From the NCBI GenBank assembly GCA_902728285.1, contig CACVBU010000178.1, positions 682,001 through 746,000 on the forward strand: a stretch of 64,000 nucleotides of DNA, given 5' to 3'. Under the pieces are notes generated by a model that was given only the letters and a program-made list of their open reading frames with translations, did no database searches and was not told where the DNA came from. The DNA comes from Clytia hemisphaerica. Lineage: Eukaryota; Cnidaria; Hydrozoa; Leptothecata; Clytiidae. The first letter of the stretch is position 1, and the number at the start of each line of letters is the position of its first letter. A program made the position numbers and the translations under genes. This document shows, piece after piece, positions 34,060-45,708 of this stretch.

Positions 34060-35400
34060 GGATTTGTACCTAATTATACATTTTGTACGCTTTAATAGGT
34101 TATTTCCTTCACGTGTTGTGAAAGTCTGTTTATTGCTTGGGAATTCTGATACGTGTAAGTAACATGATTTTTTCACATGACAGAGATGACCTCCTTTATC
34201 AAACCCAATATCCACCTATTTTAGGTTTATTTCTAATTCAGTATTTTCTTTCTTAAAAGCTCTGCTTCCAGTTTGGAGCTATCATATTAATATGCTTGCT
34301 TCACATGATGTGTTGTTATATAGAGGCAACGTCATTTAGCGTGACCGCCCAAGACCGCCAATATCCGCCCCTAATTTGGTACTTCCTTCTCGTGTAACTT
34401 GACTAAGTTGATCTAAAGCGCGTCTTTGACACGGAATTCTAATATACAAACCACGTTGTTTCGCAAGAGAGAATTTCAATGTTTATCCAAAATAGCTCCT
34501 CTGTCTTACCCAGCATCCACCTTTCTATTATCATGATTCATTTTATCACATGGTTTATCGTTCTTTAGAGGCAACCTTTAGTGGGGGCATCTATCCTGCC
34601 TGTCATCCATATTTAATTTGGTATTTCCTTCATGTGAAACTTGGCTAAGTAAGTCTAACGCGCTTCTTTAACATGGAATTATCATATACATACAACGCTT
34701 GGTTCAATGTTTATCCAAAATAGCTCCTCTGTCATGCCAAATATCCACCTTTTTAATATCATGATTGATCGCTTCTTTAACCTACATGTCAATAAAATCA
34801 ATCTTCAAGACGTTTCTAGCTTCATATCGTGATAACAACGTCATGCTTGCTACACATGGTATTATAGCTCTTTAAAGGCAACCCCCTTGTCATGCCTATC
34901 ATCTACCTCTAATTGGGTATTTCCTTCACGTGTAACTTGACTAAGTCGATCTAAAGCGTGTCTTTAACACCGAATTCTAATATAAACACCATGCTTGTTT
35001 CACATGAGACAATTTCAACGGTTATCCAAAAAAGCTCATTTGACCCATTTTGCCCAATTTCCACCATTTTAATATCATGATTGATCGCTTCTTTAACCTG
35101 CATGTAAATTAAGTTAATCTTCAAGACGTTTCTAGCCTCGTATCGTGATAACAACGTCATGCTTGCTACATATGGCATTATAGCTCTTTAAAGGCAACCC
35201 CCTTGTCATGCCTATCATCCACCTCTAATTGGGTATTTCCTTCACGTGCAACTTGACTAAGTCGATCTAACGTGGAATTCTAATATACACCGCACGCTTT
35301 TTTCACATGAGAGAATTTCAAAAAATGCTTCTCTGTCTTGCCCACCATCAGTGTCCGACTTTAATTGGGTATTTCCCTCGCGTGCTTATTTATGAAGTCG
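34060..35400. repeat. Degenerate satellite, 250-310-bp period
   Basis: About five copies. Each contains TAATTGGGTATTTCCTTCAC, then CGTGTAACTTGACTAAG, GATCTAAAGCG, GAATTCTAATATA, CACATGAGA, TTTATCCAAAA and TATCATGATT in order. Copies start near 34095, 34373, 34615, 34912 and 35219, with a partial near 35352. Spacing varies because of indels. Confidence 0.8.
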
Positions 35401-35599
35401 TTTGCCGTCAGATCCATGCACATGTGCGTTAAGTGTAAACAGCCTGTTGAGTATAGAATATGCTAAAGGGAATAGGGTTAGAAAATCTCAATTCCCTTAG
35501 GCTGGGGAGGAGACTTCTTTCGTCCGCTTAAACTCAGGAATCTGCTAGATTTAATTTAAAGTTCACCTTTTTCATGCGTCTTATTCGACTAATCACAAT

Positions 35600-35912
35600 G
35601 GGCCATTCCATTTTATGACCATACAGGGGGTGGACGAACATTCCAAGGGGTAATCCGAGAAGATTTTCCAGGGGGTCTAAAGAAGTGTTTTTCATTTTTC
35701 CAGGGGGTGAAAAGTTATTCTTGAATTTCCAGGGGGTGAACAACTGATTTTAGTTTGTCCACCCTCACTTTAAGACATGAAAATAATTTTTTCCAAGTGT
35801 TCTTTTGCAAATTTTGCCATTTTCCAGGGGGTATCTACACTTTTCCAAGAAATTTTTTTTCACTTGAAAAGATTCGTCCACCCCCCTGTATGGAAATTTT
35901 ATGGAACAGCCC
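35600..35912. mobile_element. TIR element with G-rich minisatellite (family G copy D)
   Basis: Left TGGGCCATTCCATTTTATGA ... ACAGGGGGTGGACGAA; right TTCGTCCACCCCCCTGTATG ... ATGGAACAGCCCA, inverted over about 40 bp. In between are about six units of core TTTCCAGGGGGT with 15-30-bp spacers. This is the cleanest copy, with both termini intact. 35401-35599 and 35913-36286 hold nothing recognisable. Confidence 0.85.
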
Positions 35913-36286
35913 AATACCAAACTTAATCCCTTCAGTAACCATCTAATTATAGAATTCTTAAATTCAGTTACTTTTTAATCAAGTCTGTTTTGGTGTACGT
36001 TATATAATAATCGATGTTATATCCATAAGTCACCTTTTTTGCACGAAATTGAGGCATGATTGCTACATGTTTATCACGTGGTATGTTTGTTTACAAACAA
36101 TATAGTAACAGCTGTAATCTGAAGAATTTGAATGAACTCCACCGTTAATTATCTTGCTCAATTATAAGGAGTTAAAAAAATACTTTTCTAAAATTCTCCC
36201 AATTAAGTACTCGTGGTTTAAAGAAAATATTTTTCATTTTTTTCAAAACCAATATGATATAGCATGCTATTTCTAGTTGTTAGGAA

Positions 36287-37041
36287 TCGTTCGTTCGTTC
36301 GTTCGTTCGTTCGTTCGTTCGTTCGTTCGTTCGTTCGTTCGTTCGTTCGTTCGTTTCGTTCGTTCGTTCGTTCGTTCGTTCGTTCGTTCGTTCGTTCGTT
36401 CGTTCGTTCGTTCGTTCGTTCGTTCGTTCGTTCGTTCGTTCGTTCGTTCGTTCGTTCGTTCGTTCGTTCGTTCGTTCGTTCGTTCGTTCGTTCGTTCGTT
36501 CGTTCGTTCGTTCGTTCGTTCGTTCGTTCGTTCGTTCGTTCGTTCGTTCGTTCGTTCGTTCGTTCGTTCGTTCGTTCGTTCGTTCGTTCGTTCGTTCGTT
36601 CGTTCGTTCGTTCGTTCGTTCGTTCGTTCGTTCGTTCGTTCGTTCGTTCGTTCGTTCGTTCGTTCGTTCGTTCGTTCGTTCGTTCGTTCGTTCGTTCGTT
36701 CGTTCGTTCGTTCGTTCGTTCGTTCGTTCGTTCGTTCGTTCGTTCGTTCGTTTCGTTCGTTCGTTCGTTCGTTCGTTCGTTCGTTCGTTCGTTCGTTCGT
36801 TCGTTCGTTCGTTCGTTCGTTCGTTCGTTCGTTCGTTCGTTCGTTCGTTCGTTCGTCCGTCCGTCCGTCCGTCCGTCCGTCCGTCCGTCCGTCCGTCCGT
36901 CCGTCCGTCCGTCCGTCCGTCCGTCCGTCCGTCCGTCCGTCCGTCCGTCCGTCCGTCCGTCCGTCCGTCCGTCCGTCCGTCCGTCCGTCCGTCCGTCCGT
37001 CCGTCCGTCCGTCCGTTCGTTCGTTCGTTCGTTCGTTCGTT
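36287..37041. repeat. 755-bp (TTCG)n / (TCCG)n microsatellite
   Basis: A pure TTCG tetranucleotide array to about 36855, broken only by an extra T near 36353 and 36750. It then switches to about 40 TCCG units (about 36855-37015) and returns to TTCG for the last ~7 units. TTAGGAA just before (36280-36286) and TTCCTAA just after (37040-37046) are inverse. The 260-285-codon frames in three frames and both strands are artefacts; 4 is not a multiple of 3, so every frame stays open. Confidence 0.98.
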
Positions 37042-37667
37042 CCTAATTTTTTTGTTAGCCCACTCTTTTGAGTGTCTTAGTTCAAATTTCATCATTTTTT
37101 TCTTTTCGATTTGGCACCTTCCTACGTTGAAAAACATGTGAAAAATGATGTCGTAATAATTTTGTAAGAATTTTCAAGAGAAAATGAAAGATCGCTTAGT
37201 TATGATATCAGATGAACAGCTGTGAAAGTTTCATGAATCTAGACCCGTGTTGCTCAAACCTCCGGATACTTCGCGTTCAAGCATCAATTAATTTCTTCTT
37301 TATGCCCACGATTATATCACACGTTCGTACCGCAGTGCTTTTTCTTATGGCGTCACAATATTGCCCTGAGAATTTAGTACTTATATAGATAGATCTTGCT
37401 TACCAGAAATTTGAATAAAAGAGATCTCTATTTAGATACCTTTTTACCAGTCATATCTTCATTTTGAAAAAGAGCACAATGTAAGTTATTTGAATTATAA
37501 ATTTCATAAATTTGTGATTTGAAACTTTCGAGCCTTTAGAATTATGGGTTAGAGTTATGGGTTTCTGTATATGGGCTAGAGTTAAGGGTCAGTTATGTGC
37601 CATATCGTTTGGAGAAAAAAGGTAAAAACAATTCGTTTTGCATCTCCTTATGTTTAGCAGAGTTTGT
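37042..37667. other. AT-rich stretch, nothing recognised
   Basis: No convincing frame or repeat, apart from short TTAGGGTTAGAG-like repetition near 37540-37590. Confidence 0.4.
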
Positions 37668-37886
37668 ATAGGTCGGTCTCCACTTGCACTTTTTCGAGCA
37701 AAGCTACCACGAAAAATGAAGTAATTCATTCCATTGGCGCGATCTGACGTAACGGTTGAAAAAAGTTGAAATGTGTTAAATCGAGCGCGTGCTACATTTT
37801 AATGACGTAATCTTTTTTCCAAGCAAAAACGATTGAAGCCAAAAGGTGCGATCGCAGCGCGCGCAATTAGTGGAGACTGGCCTTAT
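37668..37886. mobile_element. MITE with AGGCCAGTCTCCACT ends (complete copy)
   Basis: The left TAGGTCGGTCTCCACTTGCA and right GCGCAATTAGTGGAGACTGG then CCTTA are inverse with mismatches. The right 80 bp match the truncated copy at the window start (1-76). Confidence 0.7.
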
Positions 37887-38779
37887 GTATGTTCCATTTT
37901 CCTTCTTCAAAGATTTTAAAAATGAGAAGGTGTGAATCATTTATTAAATAAAAACTACACTCCTTTGCTAGCGAGTCAGAGAGTTTTTGATATTAGGCCA
38001 ATTTACGTTACTATGTTATGTAAACTTTGAAAAATTCAATAATCAACTTATGTACAATTCCCAAACATTAAATGACAAAGCACAGGTCGAAGAATAATAT
38101 CCAGGCCGGCTGTCTGTCTGACGGTCTCCCTGAGTCCCTTTAAATGTTCCTACAAACAAGAAACTTATTCAAATGGTTGACAGTATCTACGAGTGAGCAC
38201 TATGGTCTTTGTTTCTGTTCTCAAAGTTTTTATAAAAACACTCCATACCATTTATAGTTATGACTTAATACCATTCTTACATACTAAGTGTATACTGGTA
38301 CTTTCCCCAGTGAATTTTTGATTAAGTTTGTATTTTGTTACTATGGGTTTTTCCCATTTGTACACACATATAAGATATTAGCTTCACTGATTAAAAAAAC
38401 CGGTTTTGATTTTTCCTCAACATTTCAAAGTTCATTTACAATAAATGGCTGGTTCAATGCTACATATTCAGTTCATTCATATATTTATCTATTCACTATT
38501 ATCATATAATTGTTACCGAGCTTTGACGTAACACTAGGAATTCCTCCTCTGATTATATAATTTTCTTCTGCTTTGAATTATGACCTAGGGCAAGTTTTTA
38601 ACGAGCAAGAAGTGAGCCTTTTATTATTGACATCAGTCAGTGGAGATCAGCGTGATCACAAGCTCGCCCGCCCTCCCGCCCACCCGCCCACCCGCGCCAC
38701 TAACGGAGCTGGCAGGGTCTTACGTTCTTCGCAAAGAAAAGTTTAATTTAATTTAGCCTTTAAAAGTCTAATCTCTTGA
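37887..38779. other. Intergenic, with short C-rich tract
   Basis: No gene seen. 38664-38698 is a (CCCGCCCA)n-like tract. Confidence 0.4.
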
Positions 38780-39031
38780 TACACGTTTTTTTTTATAAGG
38801 AACACGTTTATAAGGAACTCGAGGCTGAAAATGGTTCACAAAATAAGGAATTGTTAAGGAACTGCTCAGGCTGAGAATAAGAAAACGAGTTCCAATTTTT
38901 GCGAATCCAAACTGAGCAGCTATGTAAATAAGGAACTCGATAAGGAACTTTGAGGCTGAAATTCTCTGTAAAAATAAGGAACTCCAGGCTCAGAGCAAAG
39001 TTAAGGTTCCTTATAAAAAAAAAAACGTGTA
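38780..39031. mobile_element. MITE, TACACG..TTTTTATAAG family (copy 4)
   Basis: TACACGTTTTTTTTTATAAG at the left, inverse at the right. The interior has repeated AATAAGGAACTC(G/C)AGGCT units in both orientations, a G-for-A variant of the ATAAGAAC motif of copies 2 and 3. Confidence 0.85.
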
Positions 39032-40874
39032 GAAACAGTCTAAAAGTAGGGCCATTGGTATATAATCGAAATTGGCTCCTGACGGGGTAAACCATGTTTG
39101 TGGCTTCTAATTTGCCACGGTTTGGTATTTTAACATTTTGAAATTGCTATGTTCACACTATTTAGAAGCGTGATTGGTTAATCATGCTGACGTATTACCG
39201 GTCTATTTCTCCCCTATAGAGTTGTGGCTCCTTAACCCGAACCCGCTTGGGGAACGCAAAATTGTTCGAGTTAAGGAAATTTCGTGCTATGTGAAGATTT
39301 ATGAGGCATTGTTAACGGAAGGGACCTTAAAACTTGTTCGATTTTAAGTCATTCGAGTTTGTAGAGGTTCGAGCTCACTGTAGTAGCAGCAATCAAGCCA
39401 TGACAAGTCGACACCATTTGTTTTGAAACACTTGAGCAAGTCTTTGTCAATCTTATACGGATTTTTAAGTTGAAAACTGTTTTCTTGCTGAGCGCTTTCT
39501 TTTTATCATATCACATGACGCTCAAAGTTTAACAACGAATGTCTAAAAGTGACATGTCTCGAAGAATTACGGAAATATCTGAAATTTTTGCTTTAGATCA
39601 AAGCTCTGTCAAACTATTTCTATACTCACTTAGATCAGCATTAGTACGTGTTAATTTTCTTTACAGTTTTCTAACACAATCTTTAAGAATCATTAAGCTG
39701 TCATAAACATATTGTCATTGTCTTTGATGTACGTGTTAGGTGTCACGAACACAACCTCAGCTACCTGAACATTGATCTAAATTTTGTTAAGACGGTATTT
39801 TGAAATTAAAAGAAATACGGTGGGGACTAGCCTGTATCAACCTAACTTTTTTCCTACCGTATGTCGCACTTCCCGTTCTTTTTCCGGCGAAGAAAAGTTT
39901 GGTACAGGCTAAGCGACAACGTGGCAACAAATTCCCGATTCTTGAAATAGTCTGGGCAATTTAGGGTTGAAATGAGTTCATTAGGTCCCTATGAGTGAAA
40001 AACTGTCGAGTGCCACTTTTCTCACATTGGGCACTTTCCATAATGGCGGAATTTCGCCGTGGGAAGAAAAGTTTGCTGAAATACTTTGAGCGTTCATTTA
40101 GTCAATCAGAAAAACCCCAATCAAACACACCAAAGTATAAACCAGCTAGATTTTCCGTGGTGTGTCTCCACTGGTTATATTTTCGTTCAATGTCGTCATT
40201 CAGAAAAGTCCCATTTACAATGTTTTTATATATAAAAGTCACGAGTTTAAAACAGAGAATGGTAAAAATTTATAATACTTCGCTGACTTAATATTTCTGG
40301 CTTAAGATTTTAATATGTACTCTACTCACTGATAAAATTGAAATAAAGTTGTGGTTTAGATAGTGCTATTGGAGTTATGGACAAACTGAATTGAAAATCT
40401 TTTTACGATAATTTGGATTCTATATATCGGTCAAATTTAGTCAAATCAACTTTTGAATAGAATCAATCACTGGCCTTCTCACTATCATACAGTTGACGCT
40501 CACTAATTCGATTTTCAAAGAGGAAACTGATTTTCATCGAATAATGGAACGTTTCGAAAATTAGAACATCGAACTAGAGAGCGTTAGCTGTATTTTGCAG
40601 AATAATCAAGAAATAAGAGAGAGAGAAAAACTTCAAAGAAACAACTGACTTGGCCTTCTATATGTAAAGGGCTTCACTTACATCCTAATGATTTGATTAC
40701 CATATTGTGGAGTCTTGGGAATGTCAGTTTATGTTGTCGTCTTGAAAGGATCATCTCTACCAGTACCTCCAACAAGCACGTAAGTTAAAAACTCTAGTGG
40801 CGGATGTGAGGGGGTCTTAAAATTTTTATGAGGAGTATAAGAATTAGTTTAGACGACCGACATTCTCCCCTGTC
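39032..40874. other. Intergenic, small hairpins only
   Basis: 39829-39912 has inverse ends (TAGCCTGTATCAACC / GGTACAGGCTA), a possible small MITE. 39225-39380 and 40490-40590 contain TTCGAGTTA and ATTCGA motifs resembling ends of pogo/Tigger-like elements. A 98-codon frame at 39995-40291 is not convincing. Confidence 0.35.
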
Positions 40875-41218
40875 TACCTTATTGGAACTAATTTTCGCGG
40901 GAATTAATTTTAGCGTTTTTTGCGGTTTTTCGTCAAAATCGCGAAAATTTGATCCCGCGAAAAATTTTGAGAGTTAAAAACCGCGAAAATTAATTCCCGC
41001 GAAATACAATTTTTTCCAATTTTATCGAAAAATTTGAAAAATCCCTAGGAAAATGAAAGAAATTTGTCCAAAAAAGGGCAAAACCGCAAAAATTAAAACC
41101 CGCGAAAATTCCCGAATGGAAAAAAACCCGAAAATTAAAACCCGCGAAATGCAATTTTTCGGATATTTTTTTTAGAACGCGAAAATTAGTTCCCGCAAAA
41201 ATTAGTTCCAATAAGGTA
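40875..41218. mobile_element. CGCGAAA-type MITE (copy M4)
   Basis: TACCTTATTGGAACTAATTT with TCGCGGGAATTAA at the left; TTAGTTCCAATAAGGTA at the right. The long inverted arms contain many CCCGCGAAAATTAA motifs. It is followed by a 31-bp tandem duplication (41321-41382) inside another small inverted-repeat stretch (AATTGTTAGAGTAGGCAG ... inverse). Confidence 0.85.
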
Positions 41219-41445
41219 TTCTAATTGTTAGAGTAGGCAGAAAGAGGGCACAAAGTTGGTTGTTAAAACCTTTGCTCGGAAAGGTTTGAAAGAAGACATT
41301 GCATTGACATCAAAAGAGGGCTATGCATCGACTTTAGACAGCCCACTTTATCTATGCATCGACTTTAGACAGCCCACTTTATGCCCTCTTTAATTCACAA
41401 TTAGAATAGGCAGGGCAAAAAGTGGGCCGTCTAAACTAGAGCTAA

Positions 41446-41601
41446 GATCATGTTCAGACGTTACAATTCCGTACCGCTCCGAAACGAAATGAAGCCATTC
41501 TATTGGTTACATTCAAGTTTTACGTCACGTCACTTCTAACCAATAGAATGGCTTCATTTCGTTTCGGAGCGAAACAGAACCGTCACGTGCGAACATGGTC
41601 T
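41446..41601. mobile_element. 156-bp palindromic MITE (CATGTTCAGACG family)
   Basis: AGATCATGTTCAGACGTTAC is mirrored by ...GCGAACATGGTCT. The internal arms GAAACGAAATGAAGCCATTC, continuing ATTGGTTA, are inverted perfectly. Related in its ends to 4681-5146. Confidence 0.85.
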
Positions 41602-41831
41602 AAATAAAAGAAACACTCTCCACCAGAAATTTTTGACCCACCTCAGATACACCACTGACCTTTGAAAAAAGTAATTACCAAAATATCAAAACTGTTGACA
41701 ACATTTTTTGAAATACTTTTTAGTCGTAATGTCACAGTTTGGGTCTCATGGTCCTCATCTCCTTCGAGCGAAAATGGCAATTTCAAAGTTATTGTGGATA
41801 GGGCCTTACAAGACTTTGCCGTCCTATTCAA

Positions 41832-42082
41832 ACACCCCTGTCTCACAGCCCCGGTGGAACTTTTTTCCACGATGGGGGTAAAAGTTTCTATTGAAATCCC
41901 AATTGGGTTGGAAATTCTATTGTTCCAAGGTTAAAAAATTCAATGGGGCTGGTTTGAAATCCGAATGGGGATGAAATCAAAGTGAATTTTCCAGTGGGGA
42001 TGAAATTTCAGGGTGTTTTTCCTACCGAGGAAAATTTTCCAGTTGGGCTGGGGTTCCCGGGGGTTCTGTAACACAGGGGTGT
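41832..42082. mobile_element. MITE with ACACCCCTGT ends, TATTCAA duplication
   Basis: ACACCCCTGTCTCACAG at the left and ACACAGGGGTGT at the right. The direct repeat TATTCAA occurs at 41825-41831 and 42083-42089. The interior has repeated AATGGGGATGAAAT-type units. An internal region resembles 7866-8080 of the 3.3-kb element, and the termini resemble 59004-59146. Confidence 0.8.
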
Positions 42083-42089
42083 TATTCAA

Positions 42090-43032
42090 GGTCTTGATAT
42101 TTGGAATTTGACAAAAAATGTGTCTCGAATAATTAACATTTCAAAATCCATCTTCACCTCTTTGCAATGAATTTACACACACAAAAAAAACAAAAAAAAC
42201 ATGCAATATTTTTTCTAGTGCCTCTTCATTCTATGCCGTCTTCTTTTCATATACCACACCAGTTCAAATTCACATGGAAATAATTGTATATCTTTTTTTG
42301 ATTTTCTGTTTCCTCAAAATTCTTAAAACAGATGGTTGATTTCGCATCGAAATTCAATTCTCAATTTTTTCAGGAAAAGAGTTTCTCTGCGGAGAAGAGT
42401 TTTATATTCCTTATTTTCAAGCAATCTCGAAATTTAACGCCTCGCTCTCCCTCATTTGCCTCCTTGCTCTTCTCTAGAGCTATAAAAAAAACAGGTAGAA
42501 TCCCATTTCTATGATAAAGCTTCTCTGACTTAAAGTAGCACTACTACTTTTAGTCTAGTTAGCTTTAGTGTTGAAGTTTTCAGGTAAGCACAAGATTATT
42601 TGATATACGTAGGATGGATAACAAAAATGAGGATACCTTTTGTTTTGTGTTTTCAGAATTGAGAATCCTTTCGTATAGATACAGTACCTTTTTTAAAGGA
42701 CGTTATTTTCTAAAACTTATTGCTACAAAATTCATACACAGTTCGATTTTTTTTTACCGTAACTATCTTTTAGAGAAATTCTTAGTCGAAATAAGTTGAA
42801 TTATTTTTAAATGTCGTAGCTGAGTAATTCCTGAGTTGAATCACACACCAATACAATTTAGAAATGTTTATCATCTCCAAGCAGACTTTTTTACTCTTTT
42901 TTATTTCCTGGCTCTACAGAGATATTAAAGATGAGATGCGTAAGCTGTTTTTGCCTGAAAATTAATCGCCTCCTATTATTTAGATTTCTCACTTTTGGTT
43001 TTATCCTTGAAAACTCATAAATAGAACATACA
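42090..43032. other. AT-rich stretch, nothing recognised
   Basis: Only 60-codon frames without support; no termini or tandem repeats found. Confidence 0.4.
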
Positions 43033-43237
43033 GTCACCTCTCTCTAATTCGAACCTCTACAATTCTGTAATCTCTGTAACTTGAACTAAAATACCGGGCT
43101 CTTTAGTTGCGAAAATAGACCTCAAAGCCTCCTGCAACTCAACCAAATAAAGATTGGAAGGTGGTATAAAATACTCTCTGTAGTTCGAATATCTCTCTAA
43201 TTTGAAGCAAAATCAAAATCGAATTAGAGAGAGCCAA
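43033..43237. mobile_element. Inverted-repeat element with CTCTCTAATTCGA ends
   Basis: CACCTCTCTCTAATTCGAAC at the left and TCGAATTAGAGAGAG at the right. The ends are reminiscent of pogo/Tigger-like MITEs; no coding. Confidence 0.6.
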
Positions 43238-43732
43238 TTATACGCCTATGCACGGAGATAAATTATCCAACCGGGATACCTTGTGTTTTTCTAATCGACT
43301 CCAACTCATTATCAAGCGCGCCACGTATTATCTCCATTCGTCAAGTATTGTATTTATTTAACCTAATTCAACTGCACTGATGACAAATTAATGCATGTAC
43401 CTACTTGATTAATGTTGTCAATAGCACATAAGTTATTTTGATCTCATCCAAACGTGTTTTACTCTCCTTTGTATAACCGGTTTTACCGGCATTGACATTT
43501 GTAAACGTCTAAACATTTTTTAGCGAATCAATTTGTCCTCGTCCAGCCTCATCTGTTGGAAAATATTATATAAAATTGATCACTTCTCACCCGTTATTTT
43601 CATTATTATTAAAATCTAGGTCATATCATTTTATATTTATACAAGATTTATACAAGCCGGTGACTAAGAACTAATGATGATGCCTCAGAGTTCACCCCCT
43701 GTTTCCAAATTTATAGGCTGAACGAGTGTCTT

Positions 43733-43958
43733 TTAGCCTGAGTGTCGCAGCTGGGGGTCTGGCGATCTGTGGTCGTTGAATGTTGCCGTTGTCGCCATCT
43801 CCTCATTGTCCTTCGATTTAGGCCTGAGAAGACCTAAATCGGAATAGAAAAACAGCGAACCATCCCTATACAGCTCACGGTCGACTATCGGTGTCTCCGA
43901 CTCTCCAAACTCATTAAGCCCTGTATTTCGTTTTAAGATATCTAAGAAGGTGTTTCTA
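43733..43958 (-). CDS. Candidate 3'-terminal exon on the minus strand, unknown protein
   Basis: Reading on minus, a pyrimidine-rich tract and CATAG acceptor end at 43959. The exon then stays open for 75 codons to TAA at 43733-43735. The peptide begins RNTFLDILKRNTGLNEFGES and continues with TPIVDRELYRDGSLFFYSD; the tail is polar (KDNEEMATTATFNDHRSPDP). Codon balance looks coding, not repeat-derived. The CGCGAAA MITE at 43995-44328 sits immediately upstream of the acceptor. I do not recognise a family and found no upstream exon. Confidence 0.35.
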
Positions 43959-43994
43959 CTATGGACCAGGAGGGCACCAGAAAAGGCAGAGAGA

Positions 43995-44328
43995 TACCTT
44001 AAGGGAAGAAATTTTCGCGGGAACAAAATTTAGCGGTTTTTGCAGATTTTGCCTAAAACTTTTACAAAATCGTCAATCCGCGAAATTAAATTCCCGCGAA
44101 ATTTAATTTATTTCACGCATTCCCCCAAATTTGTACTATTTCAAGCCTTAAAACAGGTTTTTTGCTTAATTAATAACGCTTTTGGCCAAAAATATCATGC
44201 AACCGCGAAATTAAATTCCCGCGAATTTTTCGAAAATCGATGAACCGCGAAATTAAATTCCCGCGAAAAAAAAAATAATTTGACCAACTGCGAAATTAAA
44301 TTCCGCGAAAATTTCTTCCCTTAAGGTA
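43995..44328. mobile_element. CGCGAAA-type MITE (copy M5)
   Basis: TACCTTAAGGGAAGAAATTT with TCGCGGGAAC at the left; GAAATTTCTTCCCTTAAGGTA-type inverse at the right. The interior repeats ACCGCGAAATTAAATTCCCG. Confidence 0.88.
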
Positions 44329-44643
44329 GTAGTCACAGATGAGACCTCCTCAAAGAAATTCCCCTTGTGGGAAATATTTTCATCTTATTCATATTATTCA
44401 CGTACGTTTGCTAATGAACTGTCTTCCCCCCTCCTTTGAGGGAAGTAAATTTTAAGGTACTAATTTTTGCGGTGCGAGGGAATGAAATTCGCATTTTTGG
44501 GTATAGTTTTGATAAATTTAGCTTTTAACTTTCTCAAACAAAATTCTGATTACTCAAAGTGCTTTTTTGTTCAAACTAAATATGATTAGCAAATTGAACA
44601 AGGTGTTAATTAGTAGTTGTGGGCCCTAGTAGGGGCATCTATA

Positions 44644-44881
44644 TACACATTTTTCTATATGTGAACAAGCTAAAATAACATTTTAATATTTAAAATTTAA
44701 AAACAGTTAAGCGATATATTTCGGAGGTTGCGGACTCTAAAACACCTAATTTCTTAGGAAAATGGACAAGAATAAACTAAAAAATAAAGAAAATGAGAAG
44801 ATGTTAGGAATAATTTTAGGTTTAATACTCAAAAAGTTAAGAACATCCGAAAACTTTGAATGTTCTTATAAAAAACGTGTA
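44644..44881. mobile_element. Eroded MITE, TACACG..TTTTTATAAGAA family (copy 5)
   Basis: The right end TTCTTATAAAAAACGTGTA is clear; the left TACACATTTTTCTATATGTG is a worn version. The interior has AAGTTAAGAACATCCGAAAA like copy 3. 44329-44643 and 44882-45708 hold nothing recognised. Confidence 0.6.
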
Positions 44882-45708
44882 GTCCTTCACTCTTCTACCA
44901 AAGCCATTTACCTTACCGAGCAGATTCTGATACTTCAATGAAGGCAATTGCACCATAAGAGAATCTGCCTAGAATAGCGGAAGAGGCTTCGATCTTTTTC
45001 AACCACATTTGAGAGATGAATATTTTAAATAAGATTTTGAGCGCGGTGACTGGCTAAAGCAAACCATTCTCACCGAAATAGTAGGGGCCACTATGTCGCG
45101 AAAAAGCTTCCCGTGTACAGCAGCAATGATTGAATATTGTTCCTTGAATGTAGAAGATCAAAATTTAAGAGGTGGGACCAGGCGTGACCACCCTTTGCTA
45201 TGGAAACTGACGTCATTGGTTACTATGGCAACCAAAATAAAAAGTCGTTAAAATTGAAAAATTTTTGTTCCATTCGAAAGAGCATGAAAAACTTATAAAG
45301 AAAAAGGTCACAACCTATATCTGAAAACGAATATATCAGGAGATATTAAGGAAATAAGCCAAAATGACGTCCTGAAAAGATGACGTTATCGAAAAATAAA
45401 ATTGCCAAAATTCAAAAAATTTAGTTTTTTTGGAAAGAATACCTTCCAGTAAACATAAAGTATTTTAACGAAAAAGTCTGAAAATCCTTTTTAAGAAGTC
45501 TATTAGCCAAAATTGATATTTTAAAATTTTGCCTGTAATGTGCTAGCTGCTGCGCGTAACCTTCGACAGGCAAAAATTGAAAATCTCAATTTTGGCCAAG
45601 AGACTTTTTGACAAATTTTCAAACGTTTTCGTAATAATGACTTTCGCAGAATGGATGATCTGTTGTTTTTTTTCGGGACTTTCTGCTTAAAAATGTAACA
45701 GGAATATC

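Noticed and set aside
36264-37137. 260-285-codon open frames (SFVR / NERT repeats) on both strands
   Set aside because: Pure tetranucleotide repeat translated in frames that never meet a stop; no start context or splice signals.
39995-40291. 98-codon frame starting near MAEFRRGKKSLLKYFERS
   Set aside because: Plausible start but no family, no splice support, and the second half becomes low-complexity hydrophobic.
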